Under the pieces are notes generated by a model. That model was not told the DNA's origin. It was given only the letters and a program-made list of their open reading frames with translations, and did not search any database. The translations under genes were made by a program, and so were the position numbers. This document shows, piece by piece, positions 17,978 through 26,494 of a stretch of 64,000 bases of DNA. How positions within the stretch are numbered: the first letter of the stretch is position 1; each line of letters opens with the position of its first letter. This DNA is from Polynucleobacter sp. (lineage in GTDB: Bacteria; Pseudomonadota; Gammaproteobacteria; Burkholderiales; Burkholderiaceae): NCBI GenBank assembly GCA_024642065.1, contig JAHEBW010000002.1, positions 39,470-103,469 of the forward strand, given 5' to 3'.

Positions 17978-18424
17978 ATGATGAATCCAAGCACCTTAAG
18001 CGATAGTATCCAATTAGCTGTTGCCCCCGTTTTTCTTTTAACCGCTGTGGCTGGCATGATTGGTGCATTAACTCAGCGTCTAGCACGTGTGATTGATCGC
18101 GCTAGAGTGATTCATAAAGAAATGATGGATGCATCATTGAAGCCATCTATTAAAGAGGCTTATCAAGTTGAGCTTAAAAACATTGCGACCCGAGGCCGTT
18201 TTATTAACGTCTCAATGATTTTCTTGGTCTTGTGCGCCATCATGATTGGCTTAACTATTTTGGAGCTATTTTTTGCAGAAACATCCAGCGGAAAGTTATT
18301 GATCTCTAACTTTGTGCTTTACACATTCGTGGCAGGTATTGGCTCATTCATTTTTGCACTTATTTCATTATTGTTTGAGGTTCTAATCGCTTCATATTCC
18401 ATTCGATGGAAGCCACACGACTAA
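17978..18424 (+). CDS. DUF2721 family membrane protein
   Basis: 148 residues. The pattern QLAVAPVFLLTAVAGMIGALTQRLARVIDRAR is the DUF2721 signature: a membrane helix, then a conserved basic amphipathic helix, then two more helices (about 72-95 and 105-130). The family is widespread in proteobacteria and cyanobacteria without known function. It stands between the SDR gene and the carbonic anhydrase gene on the same strand, with 68 and 41 bp gaps. Confidence 0.8.
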   Translation: MMNPSTLSDSIQLAVAPVFLLTAVAGMIGALTQRLARVIDRARVIHKEMMDASLKPSIKEAYQVELKNIATRGRFINVSMIFLVLCAIMIGLTILELFFAETSSGKLLISNFVLYTFVAGIGSFIFALISLLFEVLIASYSIRWKPHD

Positions 18425-18465
18425 GCAATTAGTAAGCGCTATATAAAAATAAAAAGGATATCCGC

Positions 18466-18999
18466 ATGACGATCTATCAATACAAAGATAAAGTTCCACA
18501 AATTCATGATTCAGCTTTTGTTGCAAAAGAAGCAACCATTATTGGTGATGTGATCATTGGTGAAGATGTCAGTGTGTGGCCTGGTGTGGTTATCCGTGGT
18601 GATAATGAGCCGATTACTTTAGGTCGTGGCAGCAATGTGCAAGAGGGGACTGTAATGCACACAGACATGGGTTGCCCATTAACTTTGGCCGATAACGTGA
18701 CGGTTGGTCATCAAGCAATGTTGCATGGTTGTACCGTGGGTGAGGGATCTTTGATCGGTATTCAGGCAGTTGTTTTAAACCGTGCTGTGATTGGTAAAAA
18801 CTGTTTGGTGGGAGCGGGCTCAGTTGTCACTGAAGGCAAAGTATTCCCAGATAACTCCTTAATCCTAGGATCTCCTGCGAAGGTGGTTCGTGAGCTAACG
18901 CCAGAAGCTATCGCTGGTCTTAAAGCCAGTGCTGCTAGTTACATCGCTAAGAAAAATCTCTTTAAACAGCACTTAGTTGAACTTCCACAAAAAGATTAA
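18466..18999 (+). CDS. Gamma-class carbonic anhydrase family protein (left-handed beta-helix)
   Basis: 177 residues of hexapeptide repeats (ATIIGDVIIGEDVSVWPGVVIRGD and on). The three metal-ligand histidines of the gamma carbonic anhydrase/YrdA family fit VMHTDMG and VGHQAMLHGC. Such proteins form cytoplasmic trimers with Zn or Fe at subunit faces; many have low or no anhydrase activity. AAAAGGA lies upstream. It is followed 9 bp later by lrgA. Confidence 0.9.
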   Translation: MTIYQYKDKVPQIHDSAFVAKEATIIGDVIIGEDVSVWPGVVIRGDNEPITLGRGSNVQEGTVMHTDMGCPLTLADNVTVGHQAMLHGCTVGEGSLIGIQAVVLNRAVIGKNCLVGAGSVVTEGKVFPDNSLILGSPAKVVRELTPEAIAGLKASAASYIAKKNLFKQHLVELPQKD

Positions 19000-19008
19000 T
19001 CGAATCCC

Positions 19009-19359
19009 ATGATTCCAGGTTTAGTTCAAATACTACTTTGGCAGGGCGTGGGAGAGTTAATCTCTCATTTCTTCTTGCCAGTTTTACCTGGACCAGTTTT
19101 GGGACTTATTTTCCTTTTGATCTTTTTGATGATTAAAGGACAAGTCAATCAATCTTTAGCTTTAGTGTCAGATGCATTTAGTCAGCATTTAGGTGTTTTG
19201 TTTGTGCCTGCCGCGGTTGGTGTGATTCTGTTCTTGCCGCAATTAAAAGCCCATGCGCTGGCTGTTATTTCAGCATTACTCATCAGTGTTGTCTTAACCA
19301 TTGTGACTACTGCTTTGGTGCTGAGATTCTTAGCAAAGAAGGGTGCTGATGAATCCTAG
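19009..19359 (+). CDS. lrgA: CidA/LrgA family holin-like protein
   Basis: 116 residues with four predicted membrane helices; the motif FFLPVLPGPVLGLIFLLIFLM and LGVLFVPAAVGVI are typical of PF03788. With its LrgB partner it resembles the Cid/Lrg systems of Staphylococcus, now also linked to pyruvate transport. It begins 9 bp after the carbonic anhydrase gene and overlaps lrgB by 11 bp. Confidence 0.88.
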   Translation: MIPGLVQILLWQGVGELISHFFLPVLPGPVLGLIFLLIFLMIKGQVNQSLALVSDAFSQHLGVLFVPAAVGVILFLPQLKAHALAVISALLISVVLTIVTTALVLRFLAKKGADES

Positions 19360-20074
19360 CTCACTTCACATTGCTGAAATCTGGGTGTACCTTTCAGGTA
19401 GCCCCTTATTTGCTCTCATCTTGACCTTGACTGCTTACCAGGTCGGAAGCTATCTCTATCAAAAAACGGATAAATACCCGCTAGCTAACCCAGTTGCGAT
19501 TGCAGTTATTTTGGTGGCGATCGCTTTATATCTAGTAGACATGCCTTATCAAAAATATTTTGAAGGCGCTCAGTTTGTTCACTTCTTATTGGGTACAGCT
19601 ACGGTCTCTTTAGCAGTACCTATCTATAGAGGTATTGCTGTTTTAAAAACCAGATTGATTCCACTCATGATTGCATTACTGTGCGGTGGTATTGTCTCGA
19701 TCGTCAGTGCTGTGGTTGTTGCGACATTCATGGGAGCTGATAGCGCCATCATTGGAGCCTTCTATCCTAAATCTGTCACTGCACCGATTGCGATGGGTGT
19801 GGCAGAGCGTTTAGGAGTTTCTCCAACACTAACAGCTGTGTTTGCTGTAGTTACTGGCATTCTTGGTGCTGTGCTAGGTAGTAGCATTCTTAATCTATTG
19901 GGTATGAAAGCTTGGTGGCAGCGTGGTTTTGCAATGGGTGTTGCCGCTCATGGCATTGGTACATCAAGAGCTTTTGCAGTTCACCCTGAAGCTGGAACAT
20001 ACGCTAGTTTAGCGATGGGTTTGCATGGCATCTTAGGGGCCTTGCTTATTCCGCTACTTAAAAGTTATTTGTGA
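19349..20074 (+). CDS. lrgB: CidB/LrgB family membrane protein
   Basis: 241 residues from ATG 19349; a GTG 6 bp upstream sits directly on the AAGAAGG ribosome binding site, so the ATG is preferred. The signature GAFYPKSVTAPIAMGVAERLG and the C-terminal GVAAHGIGTSRAF are typical of LrgB (PF04172). It has six or more membrane helices and works with LrgA. It overlaps lrgA and also the DUF167 gene (TGATG), giving a tight four-gene operon. Confidence 0.9.
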   Translation: MNPSSLHIAEIWVYLSGSPLFALILTLTAYQVGSYLYQKTDKYPLANPVAIAVILVAIALYLVDMPYQKYFEGAQFVHFLLGTATVSLAVPIYRGIAVLKTRLIPLMIALLCGGIVSIVSAVVVATFMGADSAIIGAFYPKSVTAPIAMGVAERLGVSPTLTAVFAVVTGILGAVLGSSILNLLGMKAWWQRGFAMGVAAHGIGTSRAFAVHPEAGTYASLAMGLHGILGALLIPLLKSYL

Positions 20075-20409
20075 TGTCGGCTGCTGACGAGAGCTCATTC
20101 AACTTGCCTAGTTGGTTGAAGCTAGAAGATCGGGCTACTCTTACTTATATTTTGGCTTTACATTGCCAGCCAGGTGCCAAGAAAACTGAAGTGCAGGGCG
20201 AGCATGATGGTCGTCTCAAAATTCGTTTGGCTGCACCTCCGGTTGAAGGTAAGGCCAATGATGCTTTGATTGCATGGTTATCTAAAATCTTAAAGATCAA
20301 TCGATCTCATATTGAGCTCTTGGCGGGAGATCTCAGTCGCCTCAAGCGAGTCAAAGTCTCTGGTGTTACAACCCTACAAATCCTAGAAGCATTACAAGTT
20401 CAGTCGTAA
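20074..20409 (+). CDS. DUF167 (YggU family) protein
   Basis: 111 residues. The core LHCQPGAKKTEVQGEHDGRLKIRLAAPPVEGKAND is the DUF167 signature, followed by a helix and LAGDLSRLKRVKV. The fold is a small alpha/beta domain of unknown function. The ATG at 20074 overlaps the lrgB stop (TGATG); a GTG start 3 bp upstream is possible. Confidence 0.88.
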   Translation: MSAADESSFNLPSWLKLEDRATLTYILALHCQPGAKKTEVQGEHDGRLKIRLAAPPVEGKANDALIAWLSKILKINRSHIELLAGDLSRLKRVKVSGVTTLQILEALQVQS

Positions 20410-20440
20410 CAGGGCATTAACCCTTTTCCTCGCCTTGGTA

Positions 20441-20465
20441 ATTACTTATAAAATATATAAGTAAT
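20441..20465. promoter_or_regulatory. Perfect inverted repeat upstream of a small membrane-protein gene
   Basis: Two 10-bp arms, attacttata and tataagtaat, surround a 5-base spacer. The site is 30 bp upstream of the small gene at 20495, so it is an operator candidate. Its core resembles the palindrome upstream of acnB. It does not look like a terminator: it is A/T-only at the loop side and no T run follows. Confidence 0.4.
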
Positions 20466-20494
20466 ATAATTTTCCTTCAACAAGAAAGGAAAAA

Positions 20495-20629
20495 ATGGAC
20501 TACAGAAGCACTATGCAATTTATAACAATGGGGGTCATCTTAATTTTTGGTCTATGTATTTACTTTATGGCTGAGTATGGGAAGAGAACTCGCCCTAAGG
20601 ATAATTTAAAGGATCAAAAAGATCTGTGA
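20495..20629 (+). CDS. Small single-pass membrane protein (44 aa)
   Basis: ATG at 20495 follows AAGAAAGGAAAAA, a good ribosome binding site. The protein starts MDYRSTMQFITMGVILIF, has one membrane helix (about 7-26) and a charged tail ending KDLKDQKDL-like (K/D-rich). I do not recognise a family. It fills the gap between the DUF167 gene and the converging ygiQ gene, and lies just downstream of a 25-bp inverted repeat. A weak hairpin (aaaggatca / tgatccttt, about 20608-20635) overlaps its end. Confidence 0.55.
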   Translation: MDYRSTMQFITMGVILIFGLCIYFMAEYGKRTRPKDNLKDQKDL

Positions 20630-20678
20630 TCCTTTAAGAAATATAGATTCTTAACTGGAGGCTGGCTAGCTCGCGCTA

Positions 20679-23099
20679 TTACTTCTTAAATCCGGTCTTG
20701 GCTTTAGAAGCTGGGCGAGCAAAGCCTGTTCCTGGTTTTGTCGCACTTTGATGAGATGTGCGGCTTGTTCTGCCCGCAGCACTAACTTTGCTTGATCCAC
20801 TAGAGGGTTTTGTTCCTGCGCGTGGAGGTAAGCCTGTATGTTGCGTCAGAATTTTTCCTCTTGCAGGTTTTTGCGGCACAGAAAAATCGCGTGGATTATG
20901 CGCTACAGCTGCTTGAGTCGGTTTACCAAAAGACGAGTTCTTGCGACGGGGACTTTGATAAGTGCCATCGGTACTCGGCTGATAATTAGGGATGAGGTGA
21001 TGCTTACCATTACCAATCAAATCAGAGCGACCCATTTTCTTGAGTGCTTCGCGCAGTAATGGCCAATTGTTAGCATCGTGGTAGCGTAAAAATGCCTTAT
21101 GCAAGCGGCGTCGTTTCTCACCGCGAACAATATCCACGGTCTCACTCTCGCGCGTTACCTTGCGTAATGGATTCTTATTGGTGTGATACATCGCTGTGGC
21201 AGTTGCCATAGGCGATGGATAGAATGTTTGAACTTGGTCAGCTCTAAAACTATTCTTCTTCAGCCAAATTGCTAAATTCATCATGTCTTCATCGCTGGTG
21301 CCTGGATGTGCAGCAATGAAATACGGAATTAAATACTGTTCTTTGCCAGCTTCTTTGGAATACTTATCAAAGAGCTCTTTGAATTTATCGTAGGCACCCA
21401 TGCCTGGCTTCATCATCTTTGATAAAGGGCCTTGCTCGGTATGCTCAGGGGCAATCTTCAAATAACCACCAACGTGGTGGGTCACCAATTCTTTAATGTA
21501 CGCAGGTGCTTTGACTGCTAAGTCATAACGAAGGCCTGAACCAATCAAAATCTTCTTAATACCAGGTAAGGCACGCGCACGACGGTACAACTGAATCAAT
21601 GGTGTGTGATCAGTGTTGAGGTTAGGGCAGATATCTGGGTAAACGCAAGATGGTTTACGGCAATGCGCTTCAATCTCTTTTGATTTGCAGGCAATGCGAT
21701 ACATGTTCGCTGTTGGGCCACCCAAATCAGAAATGATGCCGGTAAAGCCAGGAACCTTGTCGCGGATATCCTCAATCTCTTTAATGATTGAATTAGATGA
21801 ACGGTTTTGAATAATTCGGCCTTCGTGTTCTGTAATTGAACAGAAGGTGCAACCACCAAAACAACCACGCATGATGTTCACAGAAAAACGAATCATGTCC
21901 CATGCTGGAATCTTTGCATCACCATAAGATGGGTGAGGGGCTCTTGCATAAGGTAAATCAAATACAGAGTCCATCTCTTCAGTGGTGAGTGGAACTGCTG
22001 GTGGATTTAGCCAAACATCTCTTACTGAGGCGCCTTCACCATGCTGCTGAACCAAAGCGCGCGCATTACCTGGGTTGGTTTCTAGATGAAGTACGCGATT
22101 GGCATGGGCGTATAAAACAGGGTCACGTTTCACAGCTTCGTAGCTTGGTAAACGAATCACTGTTGTATCGCGTTCTAATCTTTTCTTGGCGCTTGGCACA
22201 AGCGTAATAGCTTGTACCTTGTTTGATGGTTCCTCTAGAGTTCCATCAGTTTTTTTACAGCTAGTGCCTTGTTCTTTAGCTTGTTCATCAGGTGTTAGAT
22301 AAGGATTGATTGGTGCATCGATCACGCCTGGAATATCTACTGTGCTTGAGTCAATCTCAGTGAAAGTGGGTGCTGGGTGACGTCTTACAAATGCTGTGGC
22401 GCGAATGTCATTGATGTCGCCAATCGCTTCACCCTTAGCAAGGCGATGAGCGATTTCTACAACGGCGCGTTCAGCATTACCGTAAAGCAAAATATCTGCT
22501 TTGGCATCAATCAAAATTGAACGACGAACTTTATCTTGCCAATAGTCATAGTGAGCAATGCGTCTCAAGGAAGCTTCGATACCACCCATCACAATGGGAG
22601 CTTCTGGATAAGCTTCTCGACAGCGTTGGGCATAAACCAATGAACAACGATCAGGACGCTTGCCACCAATGCCGCCCGGTGTATAAGCATCATCACTTCG
22701 AACTTTGCGTTCAGCGGTATAACGATTGATCATCGAATCCATATTGCCGGCAGCAACACCAAAGAATAAATTTGGTTTACCTAGAACCTTAAATGGATCC
22801 GCTGATTGCCAATCTGGCTGAGCGATGATGCCCACTCGAAATCCCTGAGCTTCGAGTAAGCGACCAATGATCGCCATACCAAAACTTGGGTGATCGACAT
22901 AAGCATCACCTGTAACAATAATGATGTCGCAACTATCCCAACCAAGCTTATCCATCTCCTCTTTGCTCATTGGCAAGAAAGGGGCTGTGCCATAGCATTC
23001 TGCCCAATATTTAGGGTAGGAATCTAGTCTAGGAGAGCTCGGAATTAGCGAGGGATTGAAAGGTGCGTTCACGGACGCTATTTTAGGTGGTTTAGCCAC
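20679..23099 (-). CDS. ygiQ: YgiQ family radical SAM protein
   Basis: 806 residues. The radical SAM cluster motif C-X3-C-X2-C is [11 protein letters not shown] at about residues 372-382 region, preceded by a long B12-binding-like N-terminal domain ([17 protein letters not shown]) and followed by the DUF3362 segment and a basic, Lys/Ser/Gly-rich tail ending GFKK. Members are large cytoplasmic iron-sulfur proteins of unknown reaction. It is a lone minus-strand gene, divergent from the EamA gene at 23154. Confidence 0.92.
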   Translation of the reverse strand: MAKPPKIASVNAPFNPSLIPSSPRLDSYPKYWAECYGTAPFLPMSKEEMDKLGWDSCDIIIVTGDAYVDHPSFGMAIIGRLLEAQGFRVGIIAQPDWQSADPFKVLGKPNLFFGVAAGNMDSMINRYTAERKVRSDDAYTPGGIGGKRPDRCSLVYAQRCREAYPEAPIVMGGIEASLRRIAHYDYWQDKVRRSILIDAKADILLYGNAERAVVEIAHRLAKGEAIGDINDIRATAFVRRHPAPTFTEIDSSTVDIPGVIDAPINPYLTPDEQAKEQGTSCKKTDGTLEEPSNKVQAITLVPSAKKRLERDTTVIRLPSYEAVKRDPVLYAHANRVLHLETNPGNARALVQQHGEGASVRDVWLNPPAVPLTTEEMDSVFDLPYARAPHPSYGDAKIPAWDMIRFSVNIMRGCFGGCTFCSITEHEGRIIQNRSSNSIIKEIEDIRDKVPGFTGIISDLGGPTANMYRIACKSKEIEAHCRKPSCVYPDICPNLNTDHTPLIQLYRRARALPGIKKILIGSGLRYDLAVKAPAYIKELVTHHVGGYLKIAPEHTEQGPLSKMMKPGMGAYDKFKELFDKYSKEAGKEQYLIPYFIAAHPGTSDEDMMNLAIWLKKNSFRADQVQTFYPSPMATATAMYHTNKNPLRKVTRESETVDIVRGEKRRRLHKAFLRYHDANNWPLLREALKKMGRSDLIGNGKHHLIPNYQPSTDGTYQSPRRKNSSFGKPTQAAVAHNPRDFSVPQKPARGKILTQHTGLPPRAGTKPSSGSSKVSAAGRTSRTSHQSATKPGTGFARPASKAKTGFKK

Positions 23100-23153
23100 T
23101 TTCTGCTCGTTTACACTAGTGGCTCATATTTCCCCCAGTTTTTAGAGGCTCAT

Positions 23154-24089
23154 TTGCTTTCAAGACAATTTCTACTGATTTCATTGCTTCTAGCAGGCTT
23201 GGGATCTATCTTGTTCTCCGCCAAAGCGATTGTGGTCAAACTCTCCTACCAATATGGGGTTGATTCAGCGACGGTTTTAGCCCTCAGAATGATCTCTTCC
23301 TTACCTTTTTTCTGGATTGCGGTTTACTGGCATAGTCGCCAGCAGTCTCTTCAAAAGTTGAGTCGTAAAGACCTGGTGACGCTGATTTTCTTGGGATTTG
23401 TCGGTTACTACCTATCTAGTTATCTTGATTTCTTGGGTTTGCAATACATCAGTGTTGGTTTAGAGCGGATCATTCTTTATTTGAATCCCACCATTGTTTT
23501 ATTAATTGCCCTTATTTTCTTGAAGAAGAAAATCATGGCCAAACAGTGGATTGCAATGGCCTTGGCCTATGCCGGTGTGATTTTGGTCTTCTCGCATGAC
23601 ATCCGATGGGATGGCTCGCATGTGCTGTGGGGTGGCACTTTGGTCTTCCTGAGTGCCATTGCTTATGCCGTGTATTTAATCTTTGCAGGTGAGATCGTTA
23701 AACGTGTCGGTAGCATTCGTTTAGTCGCTTATGCCAGTGGCTCATCTACCGTTTTTAGTGTCATTCAAGCGCTGATCCTAAATCCCGATGCTTTACTCAG
23801 TCAGCCAATTCAGGTCTATCAATTGAGTCTATTCAATGGTGCTTTCTGTACCTTTGTGCCCATGCTTCTAGTCATGATTTCAGTGAACAGGGTGGGACCA
23901 GGTTTAACAGCTCAGGCTGGCATGGTTGGACCGATTGCCACTGTTTTCTTGGGATGGTATTTCTTGGGTGAATCGATGACGATGATTCAACTCGTGGGGA
24001 TGGGTGTGGTTTTGACTGGTGTTGCGATCTTGGCAACGTCTAAACCTGGCAATCAACAGCCTCGACCAGAATTGGCTGAGGCTGAGTAG
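23154..24089 (+). CDS. EamA/DMT family transporter
   Basis: 311 residues with ten predicted membrane helices in two EamA repeats (LFSAKAIVVKLSYQYG and LSAIAYAVYLIFAGEIV). The family exports metabolites such as amino acids. The start is a TTG codon at 23154 preceded by AGAGG; an upstream start is not seen because the first helix begins at once. It is divergent from ygiQ and converges on the yjgA gene. Substrate unknown. Confidence 0.85.
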   Translation: MLSRQFLLISLLLAGLGSILFSAKAIVVKLSYQYGVDSATVLALRMISSLPFFWIAVYWHSRQQSLQKLSRKDLVTLIFLGFVGYYLSSYLDFLGLQYISVGLERIILYLNPTIVLLIALIFLKKKIMAKQWIAMALAYAGVILVFSHDIRWDGSHVLWGGTLVFLSAIAYAVYLIFAGEIVKRVGSIRLVAYASGSSTVFSVIQALILNPDALLSQPIQVYQLSLFNGAFCTFVPMLLVMISVNRVGPGLTAQAGMVGPIATVFLGWYFLGESMTMIQLVGMGVVLTGVAILATSKPGNQQPRPELAEAE

Positions 24090-24102
24090 GTCCTTCAATC
24101 AA

Positions 24103-24429
24103 TTAGATCTTCATCTTATTGGCTTTGTTGACGCCAACAATCTTAATCAGTGCTTGTTTCATGGCATCTACTTCTTCTTCTGAAAAAGTGCCCATGATTT
24201 TTCCAAGATAAGCGATATGACGACGAATGCCACCATGGCTTCGTACGTTCGCAGTTTCTTTCAAGCTCTCGAGTAAACGCTCAGGAATCGGCATTTGCTT
24301 CCATTTATCGGGTGTCAACCTGCTCATTTCTTCAGCTAAGTTATGACGAGCCTCTAAACGGCGCTTAATTTCCGATTTACTCGGTTTTTCGTAGACTTGA
24401 TCTTCTTCTTGGTGGTTTGATTGCTTCAT
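24103..24429 (-). CDS. yjgA: YjgA/DarP (DUF615) ribosome-associated protein, short form
   Basis: 108 residues from ATG 24429. KSEIKRRLEARHNLAEEMSRL, then LPIPERL-type and HGGIRRHIAYLGKIMG segments align with the N-terminal and central parts of E. coli YjgA (DarP), a 50S assembly factor of 183 residues. The C-terminal third is missing: the frame stops after KIVGVNKANKMKI. The converging EamA gene ends 13 bp further on, leaving no room for the missing part. The longer frame starting at 24537 runs back into yaeQ and is not real. Confidence 0.8.
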   Translation of the reverse strand: MKQSNHQEEDQVYEKPSKSEIKRRLEARHNLAEEMSRLTPDKWKQMPIPERLLESLKETANVRSHGGIRRHIAYLGKIMGTFSEEEVDAMKQALIKIVGVNKANKMKI

Positions 24430-24480
24430 AATGCTATTTTCGCAGACTCTTGCACATTCAACAGAAAAGTAGAAGTTTCC

Positions 24481-25041
24481 ATGGCTACCAAAGCAACCAT
24501 TTTTAAAGTTAATCTCTCGGTGGCGGATATTGATCACTCATACTACGCTGACCATAGCCTCACGCTGGCTAGGCATCCAAGCGAGACAGATGAGCGCATG
24601 ATGATGCGATTATTAGCACTTTCTTTTAATGCCCATCTCTTAAATGATCTTTGTAATGGTGATGGTCAGTTGGTCTTTGGCGCTGGTTTATCAGATCCTG
24701 ATGAGCCAGATGTTTGGCTCAAGGATTTCACAGGCCAAACAAGATTGTGGGTTGAAGTAGGTCAGCCAGAAGAAAAGCCATTGAGTCGCGCATGTTCAAA
24801 ATCTGACAAAGTTGTTGTTTATGCCTATCACCATGCTGCTGAAGTGTGGTGGAAGGGTATTGAAACTAAATTAAGCAGAATGGATAAGTTATCTGTCTAC
24901 CGTGTGCCATCAGATATTTCTCAAGAGTTGGCTTCTTGGGCCGAGCGTTCAATGCAAATTCAGGCAACCATTCAAGATGGTCATCTGATGCTCAGTCATA
25001 GCAAAGGCAGTATTGAAGTGGTGTGTGAGCGCTGGAAGTAA
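24481..25041 (+). CDS. yaeQ: YaeQ family protein
   Basis: 186 residues from ATG 24481, close to the 181 of E. coli YaeQ. The start MATKATIFKVNLSVADIDH and the run HPSETDERMMMRLLALSFNA are characteristic, including the nuclease-like acidic positions (ETDERMM, then LWVEVGQPEEK with a later Lys). The family has a PD-(D/E)XK-like fold but no settled function. It is divergent from yjgA with about 50 bp between starts. Confidence 0.9.
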   Translation: MATKATIFKVNLSVADIDHSYYADHSLTLARHPSETDERMMMRLLALSFNAHLLNDLCNGDGQLVFGAGLSDPDEPDVWLKDFTGQTRLWVEVGQPEEKPLSRACSKSDKVVVYAYHHAAEVWWKGIETKLSRMDKLSVYRVPSDISQELASWAERSMQIQATIQDGHLMLSHSKGSIEVVCERWK

Positions 25042-25048
25042 TCTTTGA

Positions 25049-25255
25049 TTAATAGTGTGGCGGAATTTCATCACGGGGATGATTGCCATCAGAGGGCATA
25101 TTGCTAGCCATCTGAAGTTTTAATGCTTTTACTTCTTTGAGCAACATATCGATTTGCTGCTGCTGTTTATAGACAGTCTGATTTAATTCCTCAACCAAGT
25201 CTTCTGTGAAGCTCAATTTAACTTCTATATTCGTAATGCTTTCTTCGATTGGCAT
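25049..25255 (-). CDS. slyX: SlyX family protein
   Basis: 68 residues from ATG 25255 (MPIEESITNIEVKLSFTED); an ATG five codons upstream at 25270 is an alternative, but AGAGG sits 6 bases before 25255. A parallel coiled coil covers residues 1-50 (EELNQTVYKQQQQIDMLLKE) and the chain ends in PPHY, the SlyX hallmark. Function unknown; the gene converges on yaeQ. Confidence 0.87.
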   Translation of the reverse strand: MPIEESITNIEVKLSFTEDLVEELNQTVYKQQQQIDMLLKEVKALKLQMASNMPSDGNHPRDEIPPHY

Positions 25256-25355
25256 GTCAGCCTCTTTCATAGATCAATGCTTAAGGATAACGGAAGTTGC
25301 GCGGGAGCATGCTAGCATCGCACCTTTGCTGTATTCAATATAAATAACATCCCCA

Positions 25356-26270
25356 ATGATTCATCTTAGTCTTCGCACTGTTTTTTATTTAATTCTGCCG
25401 ACCATCTTATGGGCCGGTAATGCGGTGGTTGGGCGTTTAGCGGTCGGCGAGGTGTCACCACTTTTATTGAATACAGTTCGTTGGGCGCTGGCTGCTGTCA
25501 TTCTTTTGCCTTTGGGTTGGAAAGTCTTCCGACCCTCGAGTTCTCTTTGGCAACACCGACTTCGATTCCTTCTTTTAGGATTTTTAGGGATGGGGTCTTA
25601 TAACGCGCTTCTATATCTAGCTCTACAAACATCTACCCCCATCAATCTGACTTTGATAGGTGCAAGCATGCCTATTTGGATGTTGATTGTGGGTGGAATG
25701 TTCTATGCGCAAACACCTCAAAAGAGGCAGCTACTGGGTGCTGTGATTTCCTTATTGGGCGTTGTCTTGGTTTTATCGCGTGGTGATTTATCGATTTTGT
25801 TGAGCTTAGAATTATTTCTGGGCGACTTGCTGATGGTGTTGGCTACTATCTTCTGGGCCTTCTATAGTTGGATGATCAGTCGCACCGGAGATAGTGATGA
25901 GCGAGATTGGCCTTGGGCAGAATTCTTATTGGCTCAAGTGGTCACTGGACTATTTTGGTCTGCCATATTTACTACGGGTGAGATAGCAACTGGTGTGCTT
26001 CATTTTGAAGTGAGCCCTTGGACAATTTTGATTCTGTTATATATCGCAATTGGCCCATCTTTAATTGCATATCGTTGCTGGGGTTTAGGCGTCAGTGCTG
26101 TAGGGCCTGCTATTGCTTCCTTCTTTGCAAACCTGATTCCTTTGTTCACCGCATTGATGTCGGCAGCACTTTTGGGTGAGCCTCCACAGTTATTTCATGC
26201 CTTAGCTTTTATTTTGATTGTTGCTGGCATTTTTGTTTCTTCAAAGCTCTCTTTTAAGGCAGCATCTTAA
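25356..26270 (+). CDS. EamA/DMT family transporter
   Basis: 304 residues, ten predicted helices in two EamA repeats: N-terminal LWAGNAVVGRLAVGEVSPLLLNTVRWALA and the second half with FWAFYSWMISRTG. It is a probable inner-membrane metabolite exporter. The gene is divergent from slyX and ends in a 12-bp inverted repeat. It is not a recent copy of the EamA gene at 23154; the sequences differ throughout. Confidence 0.88.
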   Translation: MIHLSLRTVFYLILPTILWAGNAVVGRLAVGEVSPLLLNTVRWALAAVILLPLGWKVFRPSSSLWQHRLRFLLLGFLGMGSYNALLYLALQTSTPINLTLIGASMPIWMLIVGGMFYAQTPQKRQLLGAVISLLGVVLVLSRGDLSILLSLELFLGDLLMVLATIFWAFYSWMISRTGDSDERDWPWAEFLLAQVVTGLFWSAIFTTGEIATGVLHFEVSPWTILILLYIAIGPSLIAYRCWGLGVSAVGPAIASFFANLIPLFTALMSAALLGEPPQLFHALAFILIVAGIFVSSKLSFKAAS

Positions 26271-26277
26271 AAGAGAG
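26247..26277. terminator. Inverted repeat spanning the stop of the EamA gene
   Basis: Perfect 12-bp arms ctctcttttaag / cttaaaagagag with a 7-base loop; the TAA stop lies within the right arm. Position between convergent genes fits a terminator, though no long T run follows, so it may act through Rho or as an RNA 3' end. Confidence 0.55.
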
Positions 26278-26284
26278 TATCCCC

Positions 26285-26494
26285 TTAGGGAATCAATACA
26301 AAGCGACCATCTTCCATTTCGGCTTGTGGTCTGACCCAATAGTCATGGGTTTGATGAGATAAATAAACATAAGCCGGTTCAAGTGTGGCTTCAATGATGG
26401 CGATCCCCATTACCTGATAAAAACCACCCGTTTTCCGATGCTGTAATTTGCTGCCAATTGGAAAGAGGCTGGGGCTCGTTGGTTTTAAATTCAT
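26285..26494 (-). CDS. DUF1653-like small protein (69 aa)
   Basis: 69 residues from ATG 26494. The pattern LQHRKTGGFYQVMGIA, a VYLSHQTHDYWVRP-like stretch and a C-terminal GRFVLIP follow the SH3-like DUF1653 layout (basic turn, YxVxGxA, WVRP). The match is fair rather than exact. The ATG overlaps the stop of the upstream MFS gene by 4 bp, so translation is coupled. Function unknown. Confidence 0.6.
   Translation of the reverse strand: MNLKPTSPSLFPIGSKLQHRKTGGFYQVMGIAIIEATLEPAYVYLSHQTHDYWVRPQAEMEDGRFVLIP

Noticed and set aside
24430..24537. Upstream extension of the yjgA frame to 24537
   Set aside because: It runs antisense through the start of yaeQ, and the family similarity begins only after ATG 24429.
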